The notes under the pieces were generated by a model that saw nothing but the letters and a program-made list of their open reading frames with translations, made no database searches and had not been told where the DNA came from. The position numbers and the translations under genes are program-made. This document shows positions 42,166 to 51,137 of a stretch of DNA of 64,000 bases, in pieces; the stretch's first letter is position 1, and each line of letters begins with the position of its first letter. Source of the DNA: Bin55 sp009840545 (GTDB taxonomy: Bacteria; Pseudomonadota; Gammaproteobacteria; Pseudomonadales; Azotimanducaceae); assembly GCA_965208815.1 (NCBI GenBank), contig OZ242357.1:3534001-3598000 (forward strand), given 5' to 3'.

Positions 42166-43271
42166 ACCAAATTCAAGGGCTTGAGACCCAGGATTTCCGA
42201 TCCTAGTTCGTCGTCAATGACTTCTTGCAAGAAACCGTTAAGCAACAACTCGCGTGCCCTAGCGTTTGGCAAACCACGAGTGCGCAAGTAGAACACCTGT
42301 TCTTCATCCAATTGGCCCGATGTAGCTCCATGCGAGCAAACTACATCATCGGCGTAGATTTCGAGCTCAGGCTTTGTATAGATTTCAGCATTCTCGCCTG
42401 TCAGAATGTTCTTGTTGGTCAAATGTGCAGAGGTGTGCTGTGCATCTCGCGCGATGTAGAGCCTTCCATTGAAGACTGATCGCGAATCGTCTCCCGCCAC
42501 GCCGTGAAACTTCACCTGACTTCGTGAGCGAGGAACGAGATGGTTCACGCACACCTGAGAGTCCAGATGCGACTTGCTTTCGAGATTCCAGCCACCCTTG
42601 ATCTCAACGCTAGACTCCTCACCCAAGACATCGACTGTAATTTCGTTTCTGCGCAAGCTCGTACCGGTCGAATACTGATCGAGCACGTACGAGGCGTTCG
42701 AATTCACTTGAACGGACAAGGCTCCATACTCCACGGAATTAGTGGCTTCTTGCAATCGCGTATGTACGAGTCTTGCGTTCTCTTGCACGATGCACTCAAT
42801 GACCCTGTTGCCGCCCATAGATGATTCAATGACTTTGAGACTTGCTCCTTCTTCCACCAGAATGAGAATCCGTTCGCAATGTGTAGGACTTGGATGAATT
42901 CTCACTGCAGGAACGCTGCCCTTTGAATCAGTGCTGCGAATCACGTAGCCGGTGGTTAGGTTTAGGAGGTTGAGAGAAGGCATTGAAGAGGTACCTCCGA
43001 CCGCTATTGATCCGACATACTCACTGATAGCTTTCTTGGCTTCAAAACAATCGAAAGGCAGGATTTCTACCTCGCCTTCTATTCGCGTCGGTGCGACGGG
43101 ACGTGCATTTGGACCCTCCCTTAGTTCCTCGATTATCGGTTTGGGATTGGTGTACTTCCAATGCTCTGTCCGATACTTCGGGAGACCAAGGTCGTTGATT
43201 GCGGCGACAGCTTTATCTCGATCTATTCGAGTCGAAATGGTCGTGTCGGAAGCGGGATAGCGGTCGTCCAT
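42162..43271 (-). CDS. sufD: Fe-S scaffold subunit SufD
   Basis: A 369-residue SufB/SufD-family beta-helix protein, with the family C-terminal block 'ICSHGAT'-like 'VVCSHGATSGQLDEEQVFYL' and 'RGLPNARARELLLNGFLQEV'. It forms the SufBC2D scaffold with SufB and SufC and is needed for iron acquisition during assembly. It lies 30 bp after sufC, in the conserved B-C-D-S order. Confidence 0.93.
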   Translation of the reverse strand: MDDRYPASDTTISTRIDRDKAVAAINDLGLPKYRTEHWKYTNPKPIIEELREGPNARPVAPTRIEGEVEILPFDCFEAKKAISEYVGSIAVGGTSSMPSLNLLNLTTGYVIRSTDSKGSVPAVRIHPSPTHCERILILVEEGASLKVIESSMGGNRVIECIVQENARLVHTRLQEATNSVEYGALSVQVNSNASYVLDQYSTGTSLRRNEITVDVLGEESSVEIKGGWNLESKSHLDSQVCVNHLVPRSRSQVKFHGVAGDDSRSVFNGRLYIARDAQHTSAHLTNKNILTGENAEIYTKPELEIYADDVVCSHGATSGQLDEEQVFYLRTRGLPNARARELLLNGFLQEVIDDELGSEILGLKPLNLV

Positions 43272-43301
43272 GGTGGTCCCAAAGAGTCTACCGATAGGTG
43301 A

Positions 43302-44051
43302 CTAGGACCCCTCCAACCAACCGTAGCCTCGCTCCTCCAATTCAAGAGCTAGGGAAGCATCTCCAGATTTCGCAACTCGTCCATCCACAAGGACATGCAC
43401 ATGGTCAGGAGCGATGTGGTTGAGGAGTCGTTGGTAGTGGGTCACCAACACAATTGCGTTTGCAGTGTTCCTAAACTCATTGATTCCCCGCGCCACAACT
43501 TGCAAAGCGTCGATGTCGAGACCGGAATCCGTCTCGTCAAGAAGAGCCAATCTCGGATTTAAGCACAGCATCTGAAGGATCTCATTTCGCTTTTTCTCGC
43601 CACCAGAAAAAGATTCGTTGACACCACGCTTGAGAAAGTCAGGATTCAGCTCCAGGCGAGCCGTAAGACCTCGGAGGTTGCGCATGAATTCCACCGCACT
43701 AATCTCGTTACAACCATGTGCTGCGCGATGGCTCTCGACTGCGGTTTTGAGAAATTCGATATTGGTGACCCCGGGTATTTCCACGGGATATTGAAAAGCT
43801 AAGAACAGTCCTCGGTGCGAGCGTTCTTCCGGTTCAAGCGCTGTGACGTCGATAGAGTCCAGCTGAATGGTCCCAGACTCGATTTTGTAGCCTTCCCGTC
43901 CAGCAAGTGCGTTGGCCAAAGTGCTCTTGCCGGATCCATTGGGACCCATAATGGCGTGCACTTCGCCAGAATCTACGTCGAGATCTACTCCTTTCAGGAT
44001 TTCTCTATCGTCAACGCTTACAACGAGATTGCGGACTTCAAGCAGGCTCAA
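43302..44051 (-). CDS. sufC: Fe-S assembly ATPase SufC
   Basis: A 249-residue ABC ATPase: Walker A 'MGPNGSGKSTLANAL', signature 'ESFSGGEKKRNEILQ', Walker B 'RLALLDETDSGLDIDAL'. The E-K-K-R-N after the signature and the 'DETDSGLD' form are typical of SufC. It energises SufB/SufD scaffold rearrangement. Start overlaps the sufB stop by 4 bases. Confidence 0.96.
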   Translation of the reverse strand: MSLLEVRNLVVSVDDREILKGVDLDVDSGEVHAIMGPNGSGKSTLANALAGREGYKIESGTIQLDSIDVTALEPEERSHRGLFLAFQYPVEIPGVTNIEFLKTAVESHRAAHGCNEISAVEFMRNLRGLTARLELNPDFLKRGVNESFSGGEKKRNEILQMLCLNPRLALLDETDSGLDIDALQVVARGINEFRNTANAIVLVTHYQRLLNHIAPDHVHVLVDGRVAKSGDASLALELEERGYGWLEGS

Positions 44052-45520
44052 CCGACAGCCCCTTCCAGGCTAACTTCGAGCAACTTCGACGCTTCCACGG
44101 CAAATTCCATGGGAAGCTCACGAAACACTTCTCGACAGAATCCATTGACAATCATGGAGACGGCCTTTTCGGGCGAGATTCCACGCTGCTGGCAGAGAAA
44201 CAACTGATCGTCACTCACCTTCGTGGTTGTGGCTTCATGTTCCACGATAGCATCCTGCCGACGGGACTCGATGTAGGGAAATGTATGGGCAGCGCATTTG
44301 GAACCGATAAGTAGTGAGTCACACTGTGTGTGGTTTCGAGATCCTTGGGCACCTGGATTCATCCGAACCAGTCCACGATATGCGTTGGAGCTTTGGCCCG
44401 CACTGATCCCCTTCGACACAATGGTGCTGGTTGTATTTCGGCCAATATGCGTCATTTTGGTACCAGTATCGGCCTGTTGGCTGTTATTGGTCAAGGCAAC
44501 CGAGTAGAACTCTCCTTTTGAGTTATCGCCTCGAAGTATCACACTGGGATATTTCCACGTGATAGCTGACCCCGTCTCGACTTGAGTCCAACTAATGTGC
44601 GAACGCCTCCCGCGGCACGCACCCCGCTTGGTAACAAAGTTGTAAATGCCCCCCAATCCGTTCTCGTCGCCCGGATACCAGTTTTGAACTGTGGAGTACT
44701 TAATGTGTGCATCGTCGAGAGCAATTAGCTCCACTACCGCGGCATGTAACTGGTTTTCGTCTCGCATGGGTGCCGTGCACCCCTCGAGGTAGCTCACATA
44801 GGATCCTTTGTCGGCAATAATCAAGGTGCGTTCGAATTGACCAGTGTTCTGGGCATTGATCCTGAAGTACGTCAACAGTTCCATCGGACATCGAACCCCT
44901 TCGGGAACGTATACGAAAGTACCGTCGCTGAAGACTGCAGAGTTCAGCGCCGCATAAAAGTTGTCTGACTTCGGAACCACTGAACCTAAGTACTTGCGCA
45001 CGAGTTCAGGATGAGACTGAACAGCTTCCGAAAACGAACAAAAAACCACGCCGTGCTCTTTGAGTGATTCTTGGAAAGTCGTGGTGATCGACACGCTGTC
45101 GAAGACAGCGTCGACAGCAACTTGCGGGGAGCCGGGATCTTCTTCCACCCCTGCCAGGACCTTTTGTTCGTGGAGCGGAATGCCCAACTTTTCGTAGGTT
45201 CTAAGCAGTTCGGGATCTACCTCGTCCAAACTCTTGGGCTTGTCTCCTTTGGGTGCGGAAAAATAGGAGATTGCCTGATAGTCAATGGGCGAGAACTTGA
45301 CGTGTGCCCATTGTGGTTCCTTCATGGAACACCACCTGTTATAGGCATCCACGCGCCACTCCGTCAGCCATTCGGGCTCTGACTTGATGCTGGAAATCTG
45401 GCGAACGACCTCTTCAGACAACCCTGGTGGGATAGTGTCCGACTCGATTTTGGTCACAAAACCGGCTTCGTATTCCTTCTGAGCTAGTTCGTGTGCGGTC
45501 GGATTAGACTCTGATGGCAT
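44048..45520 (-). CDS. sufB: Fe-S scaffold subunit SufB
   Basis: A 490-residue scaffold protein with family blocks 'YVPEGVRCPMELLTYFRINA', 'GSYVSYLEGCTAPMRDENQL', 'CRGRRSHISWTQVETGSAIT' and the C-terminal 'EHEATTTKVSDDQLFLCQQR'. It carries the nascent Fe-S cluster. It is the first gene of the SUF operon; AGGAT precedes the ATG by about 10 bases. No iscR or sufR regulator is next to it, and no clear operator was recognised in the 297 bp upstream. Confidence 0.96.
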   Translation of the reverse strand: MPSESNPTAHELAQKEYEAGFVTKIESDTIPPGLSEEVVRQISSIKSEPEWLTEWRVDAYNRWCSMKEPQWAHVKFSPIDYQAISYFSAPKGDKPKSLDEVDPELLRTYEKLGIPLHEQKVLAGVEEDPGSPQVAVDAVFDSVSITTTFQESLKEHGVVFCSFSEAVQSHPELVRKYLGSVVPKSDNFYAALNSAVFSDGTFVYVPEGVRCPMELLTYFRINAQNTGQFERTLIIADKGSYVSYLEGCTAPMRDENQLHAAVVELIALDDAHIKYSTVQNWYPGDENGLGGIYNFVTKRGACRGRRSHISWTQVETGSAITWKYPSVILRGDNSKGEFYSVALTNNSQQADTGTKMTHIGRNTTSTIVSKGISAGQSSNAYRGLVRMNPGAQGSRNHTQCDSLLIGSKCAAHTFPYIESRRQDAIVEHEATTTKVSDDQLFLCQQRGISPEKAVSMIVNGFCREVFRELPMEFAVEASKLLEVSLEGAVG

Positions 45521-45817
45521 CTCGTGGATCCTAAGTTCTACCGTTAATTCTATGACAAGCAGATTGGGCGAACGTTTGGTTTCCAGTCAGAGACGTATCA
45601 TCTCAGTGGCGCATCGGGGTGCGTTGGATGAACTCTAACCATTGTCGTGCGGGAATGGGACTCGTTGAAGGAGCTTGACGAGCTGGCGCTTCAACGGATC
45701 GAGTGGATTCAATTATGGATGCCTCAAATCCGCGAAGAGACTGAACATTCTCAAGTTGATCGTCTGCTTAAATGGACGGAAAATTCATTGAAATTCTTAT
45801 GTTCCCGGTAAGTTCAT

Positions 45818-47716
45818 ATGGCTGTAATCGACGTAGAAGTTCGTAGCCAGTCGCCCTATGCCAATAACGAGAGCATAGGAGACTACGGAACCTTCGAACG
45901 CATAGACGGCGTTCTTCACTACGCTGTGGATCCAAACGACGTTCACAACTCGAACATTGTCGACATAGATCTTGCATCGAAAGATCCAGCTGGAAAAGTG
46001 CGTTTTTCGGGTGACTTCACACTAATTGCACCTACACATCAAACGCCACGAGCCCTACTGCTCGAAGTACCCAATCGGGGGAATCGGCTTTCTTTTCGAA
46101 TGTTCAATCGCGCCAACATGGAAGACCTCTTGCGTGATCCCTGCGCTATAGGCGATGGATTCATTTTCCAGCATGGCTTTGCGTTGCTTTCTGTTGGATG
46201 GCAATTCGATGCTCTGGGTATGAAGCTGCACGTCCCTGACGCGACGAAAGACGGATGTCCGTTGCAAGGCGACGTGATTTGTCGAATGCAACCTTCTCGG
46301 CCTACCAAGAGTATGTTCGTAGGTCAGTTGGGTCCTGCTTCATATCGCCTGAACCAGGAGACTGCAGACTTAGCTCGGTTGTACGAGCAGGCTCATCCCA
46401 ATGCCGCCAAAGTTGTGCTCAACCCTTCGAGCTGGTCGTTCGGTCGAATCAACAACAAAGAACTTGAACCAAGCGACGAACACATCAGTTCGCACCATGG
46501 ATTTTCTGCTGGCAGACTATATACCTTGATCTATAACGCTTGTGGTGCTCCAGTTGTAGGATTGGGACTTTTGGCACTTCGAGATGCTGGTGCTTTCTTT
46601 CGTTCCGGAAAGTATCCAGGTCGCACCGCTCCTCCTAAATGCGTCATTGCTTTTGGTGCTTCTCAGACCGGTCGTGTATTGCGCCACATGCTGTATGAAG
46701 GTCTCTACGTAAACGAAGAAGACGATTTGGTCCTCGACGGAGTGATGCCGCATATTGCGGGTGCGCAAAGGGGTGATTTCAATCATCGATTTGCTCAACC
46801 TTCAAGTGTCGGAGTACCCGCTTGCGGGCAGCTCTTTCCCTTCGCAGGAAGAACGACGGCTGACCTTTTGACGGATCAGAGGGGAGGTCTGTTTCGCAAC
46901 AATAGGGACTTGCCTAGGGTTTTTCAAACCAATACCTCCTGGGAATACTGGCGAGGTGACGCTGCATTGGCACATGTGTCAACCGGCGGCGATATCGATA
47001 TCGAACCTGAACCTCAAGAACGCATTTATCTGTTTGCAGGTACACATCACATTAACGCAGTGTTGCCAGTCTCCCACAAGTTGGCACACTCTGGAGATAG
47101 AGTGCGCTACCCGATGAACACGGTTTCGTATACGCCGTTGATTAGAGCAGCACTGCTCAACTTGCTGGAGTGGATTGAAGGAACTTCTATCCCTCCGCTG
47201 TCACAAATCCCGCGGGTTGCTGACGGCACACTTGTCGACCGCAAGACAGTGATAGGTAAGTTTGAGAATGCCCGAGGAATAGATCGCTTACCCGATATAA
47301 CCGCTATGCCTCGGCTACATGTCATGGACCTAGGTCCGCGAGTTTCACAAGGAATTTGCGACTTTCCGGCAAAGGAAATTCAAGGCTACCCAGCGCTGGT
47401 TTGTGACGTGGGAGACGACCTTAACGAAAACGCAGGAATTCGATTGCCCGACCTAGCTGTCCCTCTAGGGGTTCATACAGGATGGAATCTAAGACACGTA
47501 GACGACGGTGGATCGGATCAGCTTGCGACCTTTGCTGGCTTCTCGTTATTTGACAAGACGCTGATCTCGCGGAAGACCAAGTCAATGTACCTTAAGAACG
47601 TTCAGGCGTCTATCGATCAACTTGTCGAAGGGCGATTCATCTTGGAGGAGGATCGCAATCTCTTGCGACAAGGAGCTCAGATTCGCTATGACCTTGCCGA
47701 ACGGAACGCAATCTAG
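45818..47716 (+). CDS. Large alpha/beta-hydrolase-domain protein (Abhydrolase_10-like)
   Basis: A 632-residue protein. An N-terminal beta domain is followed by a hydrolase-like core with nucleophile motif 'FGASQTGRVLRHML' (Ser about 282) and 'VLDGVMPHIAGAQRGDFNHR'. The long-form plan matches the 'alpha/beta hydrolase domain' proteins often found in marine and soil proteobacteria. Substrate unknown, probably an ester or lactone. No signal peptide; a histidine in 'FAGTHHINA' could serve the triad. It diverges from sufB across 297 bp. Confidence 0.78.
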   Translation: MAVIDVEVRSQSPYANNESIGDYGTFERIDGVLHYAVDPNDVHNSNIVDIDLASKDPAGKVRFSGDFTLIAPTHQTPRALLLEVPNRGNRLSFRMFNRANMEDLLRDPCAIGDGFIFQHGFALLSVGWQFDALGMKLHVPDATKDGCPLQGDVICRMQPSRPTKSMFVGQLGPASYRLNQETADLARLYEQAHPNAAKVVLNPSSWSFGRINNKELEPSDEHISSHHGFSAGRLYTLIYNACGAPVVGLGLLALRDAGAFFRSGKYPGRTAPPKCVIAFGASQTGRVLRHMLYEGLYVNEEDDLVLDGVMPHIAGAQRGDFNHRFAQPSSVGVPACGQLFPFAGRTTADLLTDQRGGLFRNNRDLPRVFQTNTSWEYWRGDAALAHVSTGGDIDIEPEPQERIYLFAGTHHINAVLPVSHKLAHSGDRVRYPMNTVSYTPLIRAALLNLLEWIEGTSIPPLSQIPRVADGTLVDRKTVIGKFENARGIDRLPDITAMPRLHVMDLGPRVSQGICDFPAKEIQGYPALVCDVGDDLNENAGIRLPDLAVPLGVHTGWNLRHVDDGGSDQLATFAGFSLFDKTLISRKTKSMYLKNVQASIDQLVEGRFILEEDRNLLRQGAQIRYDLAERNAI

Positions 47717-47728
47717 GTTGGAAATTAG

Positions 47729-48130
47729 CTACCACACGGCGAGAACAATACCCATGAGCACACAGTAGACCGTGCGGTAGCCACTTTGGATGGCTACTAG
47801 TTTCCACGACCACCCGCAATAAGCGCCATCCGAGATGTTTGAACACGTAATGAAGGCCAAACCTACCATAAGTCCAAGCAGGGCGCCGCCAGCGATACTA
47901 GAAACGTCGAGCATGTCCAGTATGATCGCCATTGCAATGCACGTGACTAGCGTCGTGAAGAAAGTAATGATGAATGGTGTTGGAGAAGGTTTGATGTCAT
48001 CGGCGGTTTTGCCTTGTGCTGCGAGCCAAGCATTGCCGAATACTGGTCCGTACCACAAATAGCCGAGCACGAAGGAACCGACGGTGGCAACCAAGATTGC
48101 CACCCAGTTCAACGCGGCGAAGTCAACCAT
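47729..48130 (-). CDS. DUF1761 membrane protein
   Basis: A 133-residue protein with four hydrophobic helices and the DUF1761 start 'LNWVAILVATVGSFVLGYLW' plus 'YGPVFGNAWLAA'. Function of the family is unknown. It converges on the hydrolase gene with 12 bp between stops. Confidence 0.88.
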   Translation of the reverse strand: MVDFAALNWVAILVATVGSFVLGYLWYGPVFGNAWLAAQGKTADDIKPSPTPFIITFFTTLVTCIAMAIILDMLDVSSIAGGALLGLMVGLAFITCSNISDGAYCGWSWKLVAIQSGYRTVYCVLMGIVLAVW

Positions 48131-48341
48131 AGTTTTGACTGGAAAGTGAATTTGCTTGAATTTTAGCCATGTTTGTGAGTTATGGCGCTCTCAAGAACGA
48201 ACGCTATTGATCGGTCTGAAATTTCCGGGTCTAGGCATCCACATGTTAAGCAGTTGCTCTCAAATTTGGGGTACTATGATTGTGTATGCAACTCAGGAGC
48301 AGAGGGGCCGTAGACCGGATTTCGAACGTGCGTACACTTGC

Positions 48342-48370
48342 GGAACTTTCGCCAGTCTCGCTGTCTCAAA
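48342..48370 (+). promoter_or_regulatory. Predicted sigma-E promoter
   Basis: GGAACTT (48342-48348) is an exact match to the sigma-E -35 consensus, followed after 15 bases by TCTCAAA (48364-48370), close to known sigma-E -10 forms. It lies 47 bases before the His-rich protein start. The window encodes RpoE itself. Confidence 0.6.
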
Positions 48371-48417
48371 CCTGATGAAGTGTTCAGTGAATCCAAACCC
48401 GGTGTGTGAGGATAGTT

Positions 48418-49206
48418 ATGCCTGAAAAGTCGGGGGATACAAATGAGACTCGAGAGTCCAATGTGTCTCGTTGGATATTAATTGGGGGCATCTTTGTCCT
48501 CGTTGTATCGGTCTGCTTGTTGTTTGCGGGTGCATTCATTGCGCAACGAGACCGCGGCTATGAAACAGAGTCGTTAAGCAGCCAAGCTACTGCTGAGACT
48601 CTGACGCAGTCGACTAGTCATGACCACGACCACGATCACCACAACTCTTCGGATACGTATGGTTCTACTTCGACCGGCGACACCAGCACTGGAGATAAAT
48701 CAGCATCAGTCAGCAACCCAACTAGCGAAGAGTCCAAGGCGTCCAAGTCGTTACTTTCAGATCCAAGCGTCATGTGGGAACACGTCGACGAAGGGAGCGT
48801 AGACGAAGCAGACGTACCTGACTGGCCCAGAGTTATCACCAATCGTGCGCTTGTGAGGATGAACTCTAGTGTGTGGACCACAACGGAAGGTCATCGAGTT
48901 CAATTCCCGATTCCGCAACGAGATATTGTTCTGGTAGGAGAAGTCACTGAGGTAAGTGGAACGCCATTAGCTCCTACCTTAAAGGGTGAAGTGACAGACG
49001 ATGGTAAGAATTTCCCGTTCACATTGACGTTGAGCGACGATCGAGCTTTTGCTACGGTTTCGACCTCTACGGGCAATTACGAGATGTTTTCCAACCGTGA
49101 CTACGGATGGGTTATGACACGAGAAGAAATGAACGCACATATAGACTATTCGGTTCCTCATTCCTTCATCGAGAATCCCGATCCTCACGCAGGCCACAAC
49201 CACTAG
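48418..49206 (+). CDS. His-rich single-pass membrane protein, probable sigma-E target
   Basis: A 262-residue protein with one N-terminal helix (residues 18-42), a histidine cluster 'SHDHDHDHHN' (about 68-75), a Ser/Thr linker and a beta-rich C-terminal domain ('FPFTLTLSDDRAFATVSTST', 'GNYEMFSNRDYGWVMTREEM') ending in 'DPHAGHNH'. The two histidine patches suggest Zn, Ni or Cu binding. ATG 48418 has GAGGAT six bases upstream. Family not recognised; the periplasmic location is inferred. Confidence 0.65.
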   Translation: MPEKSGDTNETRESNVSRWILIGGIFVLVVSVCLLFAGAFIAQRDRGYETESLSSQATAETLTQSTSHDHDHDHHNSSDTYGSTSTGDTSTGDKSASVSNPTSEESKASKSLLSDPSVMWEHVDEGSVDEADVPDWPRVITNRALVRMNSSVWTTTEGHRVQFPIPQRDIVLVGEVTEVSGTPLAPTLKGEVTDDGKNFPFTLTLSDDRAFATVSTSTGNYEMFSNRDYGWVMTREEMNAHIDYSVPHSFIENPDPHAGHNH

Positions 49207-49288
49207 CCACGCTAAGCTAGAAGAGTGCTGCACCAACATTAGCTCAGAGTACTCGGAGAAGTCTAGTCTCGTAGATGTAACGGTCATT

Positions 49289-49948
49289 GTGCCAATTCAC
49301 GATGACTTCGATCATTTGGAAAGACTGTTCGAAGATCTTCAACCGTTCCCACAGTTAGAGATTGTTGCTGTCGATTCAGCGAGTGTCGACAGTCCGGAAG
49401 GCATTAGCGAGAAAGTTCAGCTTATTAGTTCGGACCAAATGGGTCGAGGTGCACAAATTGCTCTCGGAGTGCGGCAGACTAACCGATCCTGGATATGGAT
49501 ATTGCATGCGGACTCCAGAGTCAGTCCGACAATTGTCGAAGAACTCGCAAGTGCGATCACTCGGTGCAGATGGGGACGCTTCGACGTTCGTCTTGCGGGA
49601 GATCGAACTTCCTACCGAGTGGTTGAGCGGATGATGAACGTACGGTCTGCCATGACGAGCATCTGCACGGGAGACCAGGGCATGTTCGTTCAGCGATCTT
49701 TGCTGAACGAGGTTGGCGGAGTTCCAGAGCAATCTCTTATGGAAGACATCGAACTTAGCAAACGGCTGCGGAAGATAGAGAAACCACTCCGGATTCGAGC
49801 TCAATTGGCGACTTCGGTTAGAAAGTGGGAGCGAGAAGGCGTTCTCGCAACCATCATCAGGATGTGGAGTTACCGGCTTCGGTATTTTCTGGGTACCCAT
49901 CCTAGCGTCTTGTATCAGGACTATTACGGTCAAGGAAGAACTAAATGA
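49289..49948 (+). CDS. GT2-type glycosyltransferase, TIGR04283-like
   Basis: A ~219-residue glycosyltransferase-A protein: 'EIVAVDSASVDSPEG', 'GRGAQIALGVRQTNRSWIWI', 'LHADSRVSP' (DxD-like) and 'GDQGMFVQRSLL'. It resembles the rSAM/selenodomain-associated transferase 2 group. The canonical-codon start (GTG 49289) cuts into the first beta strand; upstream in-frame sequence reads 'VDVTVIVPIHDDFDHL', which fits the family far better, but only an ATT (49238) or similar rare codon is available there. Its stop overlaps the next gene. Confidence 0.75.
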   Translation: MPIHDDFDHLERLFEDLQPFPQLEIVAVDSASVDSPEGISEKVQLISSDQMGRGAQIALGVRQTNRSWIWILHADSRVSPTIVEELASAITRCRWGRFDVRLAGDRTSYRVVERMMNVRSAMTSICTGDQGMFVQRSLLNEVGGVPEQSLMEDIELSKRLRKIEKPLRIRAQLATSVRKWEREGVLATIIRMWSYRLRYFLGTHPSVLYQDYYGQGRTK

Positions 49949-50541
49949 ACAAACGCGTAGCGGTGTTTGCACGTGAACCAAGACCCGGACATGTCAAGAC
50001 TCGGCTCGCTTCACAAATTGGGGTAGACCGAGCCCTTGATTGCTATATAGAAACGCTGGAAATTGCTATTGAAGCAGCGTCGAATCATAGGTTTGAGCTT
50101 TGGTATGAGGGACATCCGTGTCTCTCCTGGATTGAGCGATGTCTGTCTCTTAAACAACAATCCGACGGTGACCTGGGAGCCCGAATGCTCGCTGCGTTTA
50201 GCGATGGTGTTGACCTTGTCATCGGATCCGACATTCCTCTAATTACAAGCCACTATGTCGATCAAGCCGCCGACTTGCTGTCAACAGCGGATGTAGTTTT
50301 GGGTCCAACCGAAGACGGAGGCTACTGTTTGATTGGGATGAGACAACCACTCCCCGCACTTTTTCAAGGAATTCCGTGGAGTTCATCTCAAGTGCTTACA
50401 CAAACTCTAGCGAAGGCTCACCGCGAGCACATACGAGTCGAGCTTCTTCCACACCTGTGGGATATTGATGATGAGACTGACTACCACAGATGGAACTCGA
50501 TTCGAGCATCCGGGGAACTACAAAAATCTCGGACTATCTAG
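49945..50541 (+). CDS. DUF2064/TIGR04282-like glycosyltransferase
   Basis: A 198-residue nucleotidyl/glycosyltransferase-like protein with 'VAVFAREPRPGHVKTRLAS', 'DGDLGARMLAAF', 'VIGSDIPLI' and 'VVLGPTEDGGYCLIGM', all typical of the rSAM/selenodomain-associated transferase 1 family. This family pairs with the preceding gene's family in many genomes, including some arsenosugar pathways, but no radical-SAM partner is nearby. ATGA overlap with the previous stop. Confidence 0.85.
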   Translation: MNKRVAVFAREPRPGHVKTRLASQIGVDRALDCYIETLEIAIEAASNHRFELWYEGHPCLSWIERCLSLKQQSDGDLGARMLAAFSDGVDLVIGSDIPLITSHYVDQAADLLSTADVVLGPTEDGGYCLIGMRQPLPALFQGIPWSSSQVLTQTLAKAHREHIRVELLPHLWDIDDETDYHRWNSIRASGELQKSRTI

Positions 50542-50605
50542 AATTTGTCCTACGAACTAGAGACTCATTGAATGGCTCTCGCAGGTTTAGATGAGGAGCG
50601 GAACA

Positions 50606-50926
50606 ATGTTCTATGAATTGAGACAGTACAAGATTCAGCCCGGAAAGATGGATGAGTGGGTTACTCTCATGGAGGAAGAAATCATCCCTTTGCAAGTCGC
50701 AAAAGGAATGGTAATCGCTGGAAGTTTTCGAGGAGAAACAGACGACACTGTATACGTTTGGATGCGCCGATTTGACTCGGAAGCAGAAAGAGAAAAGCTT
50801 TATCGAGATGTATATGGCAGTGAGAAATGGCGCAACGAGATCCAGCCCCGAGTCTCTGAACTGATGGATACTTCATCAGTCAGTGTTCAACGAATTGTTC
50901 CTACGTCTCGGTCGGTTGTCCGTTAA
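50606..50926 (+). CDS. NIPSNAP-family protein
   Basis: A 106-residue dimeric alpha/beta-barrel (ferredoxin-like) protein with the family start 'MFYELRQYKIQPGKMDEWV' and 'VWMRRFDSEAEREKLYRDVY'. The biochemical function of bacterial NIPSNAP proteins is largely unknown. ATG 50606 is chosen since GAGGAGCGG lies just upstream; the frame has an earlier ATG at 50591. Confidence 0.88.
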   Translation: MFYELRQYKIQPGKMDEWVTLMEEEIIPLQVAKGMVIAGSFRGETDDTVYVWMRRFDSEAEREKLYRDVYGSEKWRNEIQPRVSELMDTSSVSVQRIVPTSRSVVR

Positions 50927-51027
50927 CCGTTAGTTTCTCTGGAGCGGGAGCTTGTACGAATACCGATAAGTTTTGTTGATTCTTACAACCTAGTCGTAGG
51001 TAATGAATTCTTGACGAGAGAGTAGGT

Positions 51028-51104
51028 TGGCGCCCCGAGAAGGACTCGAACCTTCGACCTGCCGCTTAGGAGGCGGCCGCGCTATCCAACTGTGCCATCG
51101 GGGC
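51028..51104 (-). tRNA. tRNA-Arg (anticodon CCT)
   Basis: Read on the minus strand: 7-bp acceptor GCCCCGA/TCGGGGC, anticodon stem GCCGC/GCGGC around loop CTCCTAA (anticodon CCT, reading AGG), T arm GAAGG-TTCGAGT-CCTTC and an encoded CCA end (51030-51028). The D stem (GCAC/GCGC) has one A-C mismatch. It lies 33 bp downstream of the CBS-domain gene on the same strand. Confidence 0.95.
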
Positions 51105-51137
51105 TGGATGCATCACGATTATGCAAGGTGCTATCCA

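Noticed and set aside
51028..51104. tRNA-Arg as an integration site for a mobile element
   Set aside because: No integrase, no direct repeat of the tRNA 3' end and no change in gene character next to it.
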